Shown here one piece after another: positions 57,141 to 64,000 of a stretch of DNA of 64,000 nucleotides (the stretch's first letter is position 1; every line of letters starts with the position of its first letter). This stretch comes from Streptomyces sp. AC550_RSS872 (GTDB lineage Bacteria; Actinomycetota; Actinomycetes; Streptomycetales; Streptomycetaceae): assembly GCF_019049285.1 (NCBI RefSeq), contig NZ_JAGMUL010000002.1, positions 1 through 64,000 of the forward strand, written 5' to 3'. The position numbers were made by a program, and so were the translations under genes. The notes below the pieces were generated by a model. The model searched no databases, was not told the origin of the DNA, and was given only the letters and a program-made list of their open reading frames with translations.

Positions 57141-57659
57141 ATGCAAACGCCCCCGCCGCCCACCCCCCGCACCGAGCCCACCGACGCGGACGTCGAGGCC
57201 TTCAAGCAGCAGCTCGGGCGTCCCCCGCGCGGCCTGCGCGCGATCGCGCACCGGTGCCCCTGCGGGCAGCCGGACGTCGTCGAGACGGCCCCCCGGCTGC
57301 CCGACGGCACGCCCTTCCCGACGCTGTACTACCTGACGTGTCCGAAGGCGTCGTCGGCGATCGGCACGCTGGAGGCGAACGGCGTGATGAAGGACATGAC
57401 GGCACGGCTGGAGAGCGACCCGGAGCTGGCCGCGGCCTACCGGGCAGCGCACGAGGACTACATCCGGCGCCGCGACGAGATCGAGGAGCTGCGGGGCTTC
57501 CCGAGCGCGGGCGGCATGCCGGACCGGGTGAAGTGTCTGCACGTCCTGGTCGCGCACTCGCTCGCGGCCGGGCCCGGGGTGAACCCGCTGGGGGACGAGG
57601 CGATCGCGATGCTGCCCGAGTGGTGGGCCAAGGGGCCCTGCGTCCTTCCCGCCGAGTGA
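57141..57659 (+). CDS. DUF501 protein
   Basis: 172 residues. QLGRPPRGLRAIAHRCPCGQ, LPDGTPFPTLYYLTCPKASS and CLHVLVAHSLAAGPGVNPLG, with conserved cysteines, match DUF501, a family almost always placed between divIC and ppx in actinobacteria. Function unknown; the cysteines may bind a metal. Starts 30 bases after divIC. Confidence 0.92.
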   Translation: MQTPPPPTPRTEPTDADVEAFKQQLGRPPRGLRAIAHRCPCGQPDVVETAPRLPDGTPFPTLYYLTCPKASSAIGTLEANGVMKDMTARLESDPELAAAYRAAHEDYIRRRDEIEELRGFPSAGGMPDRVKCLHVLVAHSLAAGPGVNPLGDEAIAMLPEWWAKGPCVLPAE

Positions 57660-57662
57660 TCT

Positions 57663-57783
57663 CGCCCCCGCCAGGGGGCTGTGCCCCCTGGACCCCCGTC
57701 GGCCTGCGGCTCCGTCCTCAAACGCCGGGCGGGCTGAAATGACCGGACGGGCTGAAATGACCGGACGGGCTGAGATGAAATGT
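57663..57783. repeat. Dispersed intergenic repeat, copy 3 (inverted), with 18-base tandem tail
   Basis: CCAGGGGGCTGTGCCCCCTGG and CTCAAACGCCGGGCGG are the reverse of the modules at 795-910. CGGGCTGAAATGACCGGA then repeats in tandem (57730, 57748, partial 57766). It separates DUF501 from ppx. Confidence 0.75.
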
Positions 57784-57806
57784 CCCGCACATCGGAAGGG
57801 CACCCC

Positions 57807-58778
57807 ATGACCCGCGTCGCCGCCATCGACTGCGGTACGAACTCCATCCGGCTCCTGGTGGCTGACGTCGACCCGGCCACCGGCGAACTCGTCGACCTGG
57901 ACCGCCGTATGACGATCGTGCGGCTCGGCCAGGGCGTCGACCGTACGGGCCGGCTCGCCCCCGAGGCCCTGGAGCGCACCTTCGCGGCCTGCCGGGACTA
58001 CGCGGCCGTCATCAAGGAGCACGGCGCCGAGCGGCTCCGCTTCGTCGCCACCTCCGCCTCCCGGGACGCCGAGAACCGGGACGAGTTCGTCCGCGGGGTC
58101 ATGGACATCCTGGGTGTCGAGCCCGAGGTCGTCACCGGCGACCAGGAGGCCGAGTTCTCCTTCACGGGCGCGACGAAGGAGCTGGTGGGCCGCGAGGACC
58201 TGCACCGGCCCTACCTCGTCGTGGACATCGGCGGCGGGTCGACCGAGTTCGTCGTCGGCGAGGAGCACGTCCGCGCGGCGCGTTCCGTGGACGTCGGCTG
58301 CGTACGGATGACCGAGCGTCACCTGGTCCGCGACGGCGTCGTCTCCGACCCGCCCGCCGAGGAACAGATCGCGGCGATGCGGGCCGACATCGAGGCCGCG
58401 CTCGACCTCGCCGAGGAGACGGTGCCGCTGCGCGAGGCGAGGACGCTGGTGGGGCTCGCCGGTTCGGTGACCACGGTGTCGGCCATCGCGCAGGACCTGC
58501 CCGAGTACGACTCGGCCCGCATCCACCACTCCCGGATCACCCACGACCGGGTCCGCGAGATCACCGACTGGCTCCTGCACTCCACCCACGCCCAGCGCGC
58601 GACCGTACCCTCCATGCATCCGGGCCGAGTTGACGTCATCGCCGCGGGTGCCCTGGTCCTGCTCGCCATCATGGAACGTATCGGCGCCGAGGAGGTCGTC
58701 GTCAGCGAGCACGACATCCTCGACGGCATCGCCTTCAAGGTGGCGGAAGACGCCGCAGAAGGTAAACGCAGCAACTGA
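57807..58778 (+). CDS. ppx: Exopolyphosphatase (Ppx/GppA family)
   Basis: 323 residues, actin-like ATPase fold: AAIDCGTNSIRLLVADV, ATSASRDAENRDEF, VVDIGGGSTEFVVGEEH and GLAGSVTTVSAIAQDL. Removes terminal phosphate from polyphosphate or pppGpp; shorter than the 500-residue Gram-negative form and lacks its C-terminal HD domain. ATG 57807 is set by GGAAGG seven bases upstream; ATG 57780 is an alternative. Confidence 0.93.
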   Translation: MTRVAAIDCGTNSIRLLVADVDPATGELVDLDRRMTIVRLGQGVDRTGRLAPEALERTFAACRDYAAVIKEHGAERLRFVATSASRDAENRDEFVRGVMDILGVEPEVVTGDQEAEFSFTGATKELVGREDLHRPYLVVDIGGGSTEFVVGEEHVRAARSVDVGCVRMTERHLVRDGVVSDPPAEEQIAAMRADIEAALDLAEETVPLREARTLVGLAGSVTTVSAIAQDLPEYDSARIHHSRITHDRVREITDWLLHSTHAQRATVPSMHPGRVDVIAAGALVLLAIMERIGAEEVVVSEHDILDGIAFKVAEDAAEGKRSN

Positions 58779-58784
58779 CCTGCC

Positions 58785-58837
58785 CTGACACGGAACGGCC
58801 CCGGTCCCTCGCGGAGGAACCGGGGCCGTTGTGTCAG
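58785..58837. terminator. Long terminator after ppx
   Basis: CTGACAC and AACGGCCCCGGT pair with ACCGGGGCCGTT and GTGTCAG around CCTCGCGGAGG, a long interrupted stem between convergent genes. Confidence 0.85.
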
Positions 58838-58855
58838 CCCGTGCGGGCTTGTCCG

Positions 58856-59128
58856 TCAGTTGCAGAGGAGGACGAGGACGCCACTGCACCCTCCGTCGTC
58901 ACCGTGGTGGCCGTGGTGGCCGTAGTGGCCGTGGTGACCGTAGTGGTGGCCGTGGTGGTGGCCGTGGTGGTGGCTGTCCGCGGCCCTTGCGGCGACGTGC
59001 GATGCGGACGTCGCTGCCGCGGCGGATGCGGCGCTCGCCGTCCCCAACGCGAGAGCGATGCCCAGAGCAGCGCCGACCGTGACTATTCGCGAGGTGGCCC
59101 GCTGGAGGGCCTTCTGTGAGGTGATCAT
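58856..59128 (-). CDS. Small secreted His-rich protein
   Basis: 90 residues. Signal peptide (GAALGIALALGTASAASA) then a His/Gly-rich tract (DSHHHGHHHGHHYGHHGH, HGHHGDD) and a tail GGCSGVLVLLCN with two cysteines. The tract could bind Zn, Ni or Cu outside the cell. No clear ribosome site precedes ATG 59128; the frame has clean signal-peptide logic. Unknown function; could be a metal sink. Confidence 0.65.
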   Translation of the reverse strand: MITSQKALQRATSRIVTVGAALGIALALGTASAASAAAATSASHVAARAADSHHHGHHHGHHYGHHGHYGHHGHHGDDGGCSGVLVLLCN

Positions 59129-59689
59129 GGCTGCACGTTATGTGCCTGTCTGATCAATTTCGCGCGGAGCGTGGCCGACCGAGTGACGGCCATGCGGGGA
59201 ATGGTGACCGGGGTCGCGTCGGCGGGGTGGTTCGGGTCTCGTTTGCTACTGCTTGGTAGTCGCCGACTGAGCAGGTCGGTTAGCGTATGAGCGCTCCTGA
59301 GGGGGTGTTCGGGCCCCTCGGGGACCCCCTGGAGATGCCCGGTCGAGAAAGTTCGTGAAGTTCTTCACAAGGAATTGGGTCCTGGAGAAGCACGGACAGC
59401 CGCCGGTTGACCCTTCCGAGGGGTGAACAGGGCCTTGAACATGTTCAGATGGCCGGTGTAAGGAAGGTCCGGGAGGGCCTCTCCGGGCGGTGCTCCGGGT
59501 TGCTCACCGAGGGCTCCGAGAGCCAGAGAGGCAGCTCACGCGGCATTGACAACGGGGCGTAACGCCTCCGGGTTCCCGATCGTGACCATGACCTGTGTCA
59601 CGCGGGCCGGGGAGTGTAGCACAGGGCCTGCAAGAGCTTGTGAAGGGGCGCACGAGCGACCCCCTTGAGGCGGGTGGATACTCGATGGC
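59129..59689. other. Long ndh leader region
   Basis: 561 bases without a gene. It holds a GAGGGGGTGTTCGGGCCCC/GGGGACCCCC hairpin-like stretch, a Rex-like site (59354), a TTGACAACGGGGCGTAAC promoter-like block (59546), and CCTGTGTCACGCGG. Unusually long for a respiratory gene leader. Confidence 0.5.
59354..59369. promoter_or_regulatory. Rex-like operator upstream of ndh
   Basis: CGTGAAGTTCTTCACA keeps both half-sites GTGAA...TTCACA of the Rex operator (consensus TGTGAACGCGTTCACA). Rex senses NADH/NAD and in Streptomyces represses respiratory genes, including ndh as I recall. A half-site TTGTGAAG also occurs at about 59638. Confidence 0.6.
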
Positions 59690-61078
59690 ATGAGCACCAC
59701 GGAGCGTCCCAGGATCCTCGTAGTAGGCGGTGGGTACGTAGGCCTGTACGCAGCTCGGCGCATCCTCAAGAAGATGCGCTACGGCGAGGCGACCGTCACG
59801 GTCGTCGACCCCCGGTCGTACATGACCTACCAGCCCTTCCTCCCCGAAGCCGCCGCCGGCAGCATCTCCCCGCGCCACGTCGTCGTCCCGCTGCGACGCG
59901 TGCTGCCCAAGGCGGAGGTCCTCACCGGCCGGGTCACCACCATCGATCAGGACCGCAAGGTCGCCACGATCGCCCCGCTGGTCGGCGAGGCGTACGAGCT
60001 GCCCTTCGACTACCTGGTCATCGCGATGGGCGCGGTCTCCCGCACCTTCCCGATCCCCGGCCTCGCCGAGCAGGGCATCGGCATGAAGGGCATCGAGGAG
60101 GCCATCGGCCTGCGCAACCACGTCCTCGAGCAGCTCGACAAGGCCGACTCCACGACCGACGAGGAGATCCGCCGCAAGGCGCTCACCTTCGTCTTCGTCG
60201 GCGGTGGCTTCGCGGGCGCGGAGACCATCGGCGAGGTCGAGGACATGGCCCGCGACGCGGCCAAGTACTACACCAGCGTGTCCCGTGAGGACATGCGCTT
60301 CATCCTCGTCGACGCCGCCGACAAGATCCTCCCCGAGGTCGGCCCCAAGCTCGGCCAGTACGGCAAGGAGCACCTGGAGGCCCGTGGCGTCGAGGTCTAC
60401 CTCTCCACCTCGATGGACTCCTGCGTCGACGGCCACGTCGTGCTGAAGAACGGCCTCGAGGTCGACTCCAACACGATCGTCTGGACGGCCGGCGTCAAGC
60501 CGAACCCGGCCCTCGCCCGCTTCGGCCTGCCCCTCGGCCCCCGCGGTCACGTCGACTGCGAGCCGAGCCTCCAGGTCAAGGGCACCGACTACATCTGGGC
60601 CGCCGGCGACAACGCCCAGGTCCCGGACCTCGTCGGCCGCAAGGCGGGCAACGAGAACGCCTGGTGCCCGCCGAACGCCCAGCACGCGCTGCGTCAGGCC
60701 CGCGTCCTCGGCGACAACGTGATCTCCGGTATGCGGGGCTTCCCGCAGAAGGACTACGAGCACGCCAACAAGGGCGCGGTGGCCGGTCTCGGCCTCCACA
60801 AGGGCGTCGCGATGATCGTCATGGGCAAGATGAAGGTCAAGCTCAAGGGCCGTCTCGCCTGGTACATGCACCGTGGCTACCACGGCCTGGCGATGCCGAC
60901 CTGGAACCGCAAGGTCCGCGTCTTCGCCGACTGGACCCTCGGCATGTTCCTCAAGCGCGAGGTCGTCTCCCTCGGCGCGATGGAGCACCCGCGCGAGGAG
61001 TTCTACGAGGCCGCGAAGCCGGCCCCGGTCGCTGCCGCGAGCAAGGCCGAGAAGGGCGAGAAGGCCAAGGCCTCCTGA
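59690..61078 (+). CDS. ndh: Type II NADH dehydrogenase
   Basis: 462 residues. Transfers electrons from NADH to menaquinone without proton pumping. FAD-binding RILVVGGGYVGLYAARRI at the N-terminus, NADH-binding FVFVGGGFAGAETIGEVEDM (about 165-185), and IWAAGDNAQVP. The membrane anchor is the C-terminal helix pair around RGYHGLAMPTWNRKVRVFAD. Ends in a Lys/Ala tail. ATG 59690. Probably under Rex. Confidence 0.96.
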   Translation: MSTTERPRILVVGGGYVGLYAARRILKKMRYGEATVTVVDPRSYMTYQPFLPEAAAGSISPRHVVVPLRRVLPKAEVLTGRVTTIDQDRKVATIAPLVGEAYELPFDYLVIAMGAVSRTFPIPGLAEQGIGMKGIEEAIGLRNHVLEQLDKADSTTDEEIRRKALTFVFVGGGFAGAETIGEVEDMARDAAKYYTSVSREDMRFILVDAADKILPEVGPKLGQYGKEHLEARGVEVYLSTSMDSCVDGHVVLKNGLEVDSNTIVWTAGVKPNPALARFGLPLGPRGHVDCEPSLQVKGTDYIWAAGDNAQVPDLVGRKAGNENAWCPPNAQHALRQARVLGDNVISGMRGFPQKDYEHANKGAVAGLGLHKGVAMIVMGKMKVKLKGRLAWYMHRGYHGLAMPTWNRKVRVFADWTLGMFLKREVVSLGAMEHPREEFYEAAKPAPVAAASKAEKGEKAKAS

Positions 61079-61102
61079 CCCTCGGGCCTCTCATCACCAC
61101 CC

Positions 61103-61144
61103 CGAAGGGGCCGCCCGCCATCCGTGGTGCGGGCGGCCCCTTCG
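61103..61144. terminator. Terminator after ndh
   Basis: CGAAGGGGCCGCCCGC (61103-61118) pairs with GCGGGCGGCCCCTTCG (61129-61144), a 16-base perfect stem between convergent genes. Confidence 0.9.
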
Positions 61145-61174
61145 GCGTGTGTGCGCTCCGAGGGCTTTGGGCGG

Positions 61175-61777
61175 TCAGAGAGCCCGCTCGGGCTGGTCGG
61201 CGGGCAGCTGGACGCTGTCGAGGAGCTGCTTGTAGTCCGCCCGCACGGTGTCCGGCTGTGTGTCGCTGCCGATCGTCGCGATCTGGACCACGTAATCGCC
61301 CCCGTCGATGAAGCCGACCCGGCCGAGGGTGCCGTCAGGGGCAGTGATGTCCGCATGGAGCGTGCGATGGCCGTCAGCCGTGGTGCCCGTACTGACGTTG
61401 GTGCTCCGGACCTTCTCGTCGGAGGACCGCGCGGGCTCGTTGTAGCCGGACAGGTAGCCCTTGAGGGCGAGGTTGAGATCGTTCTGACCGGCACCGGATG
61501 AGTTGACGACCGAGAACTGGGCGATTCCGGAGTCGGTCTCCGCTAGGTACGTATGACCACCAGGCACGTTCTCGGCCGTGGATTTTGCGGGAAGCCGGGC
61601 GGTGACGCCGCTGTGGGCATCCTTGGTCTCCACCCATCGTGCGTCCGCCTTGGGGACGCTCGGGGCGTGCGGCGCCGGGGCGGCGAACGCGGTCCCCGGC
61701 AGGAGGGCCCCTCCGGTGATCACCATGGTCGAAGCGGTGAGCAGGGCGAAGCGCTGGAAGCGGGAAAGTCGAGTCAT
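61175..61777 (-). CDS. Exported protein of unknown function
   Basis: 200 residues. Signal peptide (FALLTASTMVITGGALLPGT, then AFAAPAPHA), and a mature part with ETKDAHSGVTARLPAKSTAE, ADITAPDGTLGRVGFIDGGD and YKQLLDSVQLP that looks like a compact beta/alpha domain. No enzyme motif found. ATG 61777. Convergent with ndh. Confidence 0.8.
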   Translation of the reverse strand: MTRLSRFQRFALLTASTMVITGGALLPGTAFAAPAPHAPSVPKADARWVETKDAHSGVTARLPAKSTAENVPGGHTYLAETDSGIAQFSVVNSSGAGQNDLNLALKGYLSGYNEPARSSDEKVRSTNVSTGTTADGHRTLHADITAPDGTLGRVGFIDGGDYVVQIATIGSDTQPDTVRADYKQLLDSVQLPADQPERAL

Positions 61778-62040
61778 AGCTGTTCATATCCGTAGGAAGT
61801 AGGGAAAGGGGATGTGTCCATTAGGGCCCGCTGTCCGGGGTCCGTCATGCCACGGAGCTTTCGTGACAGGAAACTCGGGACTTGACACGTATCGTGATGC
61901 CGACGGCGTCCTGGACAGCGCGGCCCGGATGCTCTGACAATTTGCCCAAACGTGACGCCGTGGCGGGACAGCGTCCCGGGCGTTCTGGTGTTTACGTGGT
62001 GTTGGACATTCCGGGATTCCTCGTCACGGAGGTGTGCGCC

Positions 62041-63339
62041 ATGGCAGAGGCCGCTGTGCGGCTGAAGAGCCTTCTCGAACAACTGCTGGGAGTTCCGCTC
62101 CCGGTGCGCATCCACGCCTGGGACGGTTCGCAGTCGGGGCCGCCCGGCGCGCCGACTCTCGTCGTACGCAACCGCCGTGCCGTACGGCGGCTGCTGTTCA
62201 AGCCGGGTGAACTGGGCCTGGCCCGGGCCTGGGTGGCCGGGGACCTCGACATCGAGGGCGATCTGTACGCCGCGCTCGACCTGCTCGCGGGGCTCGTGTG
62301 GGAGCGGGAGGAGGACGCCCGCAGCCTGGCTCAGGCGCTCCGGGATCCCGAGGCGCGCGCCGCCGTACGCGGACTCGTCAGGCTCGGCGGACTTCCGCTG
62401 CCTCCCGCGCCGCCGCCGGAGGAGGTGCGTCGGGCCCGCGGCCATCTGCACACCAAGCGCACCGACAGACGCGCCATCAGCCACCACTACGACGTGGGCA
62501 ACGACTTCTACGAGATCGTCCTCGGCCCGTCCATGGTGTACTCCTGCGCCTACTGGGCGGCCCCGCCCCCGGCCGGCACCCTCGAAGCCGGCCAGCGCGA
62601 CAAACTCGACCTCGTCTGCCGCAAGCTCGCCCTCGGGCCCGGTCAGCGGCTGCTCGACGTCGGCTGCGGCTGGGGCTCGATGGCCATCCACGCGGCCCGC
62701 GAGTACGGCGTGAGCGTCGTCGGCGTCACCCTCTCCCAGGAGCAGGCGGCCTACGCCCGCAAGCGGGTCGCCGACGAGGGGCTCACCGACAAGGTCGAGA
62801 TCCGCGTACAGGACTACCGGGAGGTCGAGGACGGTCCGTACGACGCCGTCTCCTCCATCGGCATGGCCGAACACGTGGGCGCGGAGCGGTACCTGGAGTA
62901 CGCCGATGTGCTGTTCCGGCTGCTGAAGCCCGGCGGGCGGCTGCTGAACCACCAGATCGGGCGCCGGCCGCAGCGCGACGAATCCTCGTACCAGGTCGAC
63001 GAGTTCATCGACTCCTACGTCTTCCCCGACGGCGAGCTCCAGCCCATCGGCGTCACCGTCACCCAGCTGGAGCGGGCCGGGTTCGAGGTGCGCGACGTCG
63101 AGTCGATCCGGGAGCACTACGCCCTGACCCTGCGACGCTGGGTCGACCGCCTGGAGGCCGACTGGGCGCGGGCGGTCAAGCTCACCGGCCCGGGGCGCGC
63201 CCGCGTCTGGCGCCTTTACATGGCCGCCTGCGCACTCGCCTTCGAGCGCAACCGCATCGGCGTCAACCAGGTGCTGGCGATCAGGACCCCCGACTCCGGT
63301 GAGTCGGGGATGCCGTTGCGGTCCCGTACCTGGAGCTGA
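62041..63339 (+). CDS. Cyclopropane-fatty-acyl-phospholipid synthase family methyltransferase
   Basis: 432 residues. N-terminal lipid-binding part (GELGLARAWVAGDLDIEGDL), then AISHHYDVGNDFYEIVLGPS and MVYSCAYW, the CFA-synthase signatures; SAM site LLDVGCGWGSMAIHAA (about 204-219), and SIGMAEHVGAERYLEY with the bicarbonate-site Glu. Adds a methylene or methyl group to double bonds of membrane lipids. ATG 62041 with GGAGG eight bases before. Confidence 0.93.
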   Translation: MAEAAVRLKSLLEQLLGVPLPVRIHAWDGSQSGPPGAPTLVVRNRRAVRRLLFKPGELGLARAWVAGDLDIEGDLYAALDLLAGLVWEREEDARSLAQALRDPEARAAVRGLVRLGGLPLPPAPPPEEVRRARGHLHTKRTDRRAISHHYDVGNDFYEIVLGPSMVYSCAYWAAPPPAGTLEAGQRDKLDLVCRKLALGPGQRLLDVGCGWGSMAIHAAREYGVSVVGVTLSQEQAAYARKRVADEGLTDKVEIRVQDYREVEDGPYDAVSSIGMAEHVGAERYLEYADVLFRLLKPGGRLLNHQIGRRPQRDESSYQVDEFIDSYVFPDGELQPIGVTVTQLERAGFEVRDVESIREHYALTLRRWVDRLEADWARAVKLTGPGRARVWRLYMAACALAFERNRIGVNQVLAIRTPDSGESGMPLRSRTWS

Positions 63340-63347
63340 CACCACAA

Positions 63348-63377
63348 GGGCCCCGCTCCCTCCCGGGAACGGGGCCC
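63348..63377. terminator. Terminator
   Basis: GGGCCCCG and TCCC pair with GGGA and CGGGGCCC between convergent genes. Confidence 0.8.
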
Positions 63378-63391
63378 ACGCGCGCGTACGG

Positions 63392-64000
63392 CTATTCCGC
63401 CTTGATCGCGTTCAGCATGTTCAGGCGTGCGGCGTTGCGGGCCGGCCACAGTGCGGCCAGGACACCCACCAGGCCGGCCAGCACCAGGAAGATCCCGATC
63501 CGGTCCCAGGGCAGAACCAGCGTGTAGCCCGGGATCTCCGCCTTGATGGTCTCGCCGATTGCCCAGCCGAGGAACGAGCCTAGGCCGATGCCGACGACCG
63601 CGCCGAACACCGAGATGACCACGGCCTCCAGCCGGACCATCCGCTTCACCCGGCGCCGGTCGAGACCGATCGCCCGCAGCATGCCGATCTCCTGCTGCCG
63701 TTCGAAGACCGACATCGCGAGGGTGTTGACGACACCCAGCACCGCGATGATCAGGGCCATCGCGAGCAGGCCGTACATGATGTTCAGCATGGTGTTGATG
63801 GCGCCGCCGAACTCGTTGCGGATGTCCTGCCGGTCCATGACCGTGATCGTGGGGTTGTCGCCCAGCGCGTCGACGAGGACCTGCTCGTTCGCCGAGGTCT
63901 GGCCGCCGTCCGTCTTCACGAAGATCTGCTGGATGTACGGCTGCGTCTCGTGCGGCTTCACGACCTTCGTGTCGACAAGGACGGGGGAGAGGAACTCGCT
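63392..64000 (-). CDS. FtsX-like ABC permease, C-terminal part (cut by window edge)
   Basis: At least 203 residues visible; the N-terminal part lies past 64000. It has an exported segment (QPYIQQIFVKTDGGQTSANE) and a three-helix bundle with MALIIAVLGVVNTLAMSVFE and RQQEIGMLRAIGLDRRRVKR, and ends WPARNAARLNMLNAIKAE. It is a close relative of the second half of the permease at 36075, which ends FRAGRMNVLNAIATE. Partner ATPase not in the window. Confidence 0.93.
   Translation of the reverse strand, partial: SEFLSPVLVDTKVVKPHETQPYIQQIFVKTDGGQTSANEQVLVDALGDNPTITVMDRQDIRNEFGGAINTMLNIMYGLLAMALIIAVLGVVNTLAMSVFERQQEIGMLRAIGLDRRRVKRMVRLEAVVISVFGAVVGIGLGSFLGWAIGETIKAEIPGYTLVLPWDRIGIFLVLAGLVGVLAALWPARNAARLNMLNAIKAE

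Overview
The window comes from a high-GC actinomycete, almost certainly a Streptomyces. The evidence is GC-rich wobble positions, many GTG/TTG starts, a galT-galE-galK operon with the Streptomyces-type hexamer promoter, two resuscitation-promoting factors with a c-di-AMP riboswitch, and a LAXTG sorting signal. The gene order from gal to ndh matches what I remember of the S. coelicolor core chromosome (about SCO3138 down to SCO3092). That is recall, not a search. Most of the window is core housekeeping DNA with a few accessory insertions.

Layout. 0-7 kb: an atypical LuxR-type regulator, a scrambled TnpB (IS605-type) relic, the gal operon, a GNAT enzyme and a second LuxR-type regulator. 6.8-11.5 kb: an array of degraded copies of a marR 3' end, marR, a trans-aconitate methyltransferase and VOC protein, a CsbD protein, and a TetR/acyl desaturase operon. 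11.7-20.2 kb: ppc, a sortase substrate and a membrane protein, then pth, rplY, prs, glmU and tRNA-Gln on the minus strand. 20.2-28 kb: a probable DNA-binding/endonuclease-like gene abutting the tRNA, an orphan histidine kinase, and a toxin/immunity-like block (SUKH-3, YwqJ-type deaminase, a WHH-nuclease/SUKH fusion, and an Imm35/collagen-like/deaminase/SUKH-4 protein). 28-40 kb: a coiled-coil protein, SSS symporter plus DUF485 partner, transporters (MFS, MacB-like ABC) and a DUF2079 protein. 40-52.5 kb: mfd, a DUF4440 gene behind a SoxR-like promoter, a small antitoxin-family protein, a secreted HNH lipoprotein, a Ser/Thr kinase, a SurA-like lipoprotein, mazG and a P450. 52.7-64 kb: rpfC-like and rpfA-like genes, eno, divIC, DUF501, ppx, a His-rich secreted peptide, ndh with a Rex-like site, an exported protein, a cyclopropane-fatty-acid-synthase-like enzyme and a partial FtsX permease.

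How the genes work together. The gal operon does Leloir galactose catabolism. The desaturase and CFA-synthase-like enzyme modify lipid chains. glmU/prs feed cell wall and nucleotide synthesis. Rpf proteins, DivIC and enolase belong to growth and division. ndh feeds the respiratory chain under probable redox control. The most unusual part is 22.7-27.9 kb, where three potential nucleic-acid-targeting domains sit in cis or next to four immunity-type domains with no visible secretion signal. Domain calls there are by motif reading only. This block and the neighbouring kinase also show a + strand rich in G regardless of gene direction, opposite to the C-rich + strand of 11.7-20 kb.
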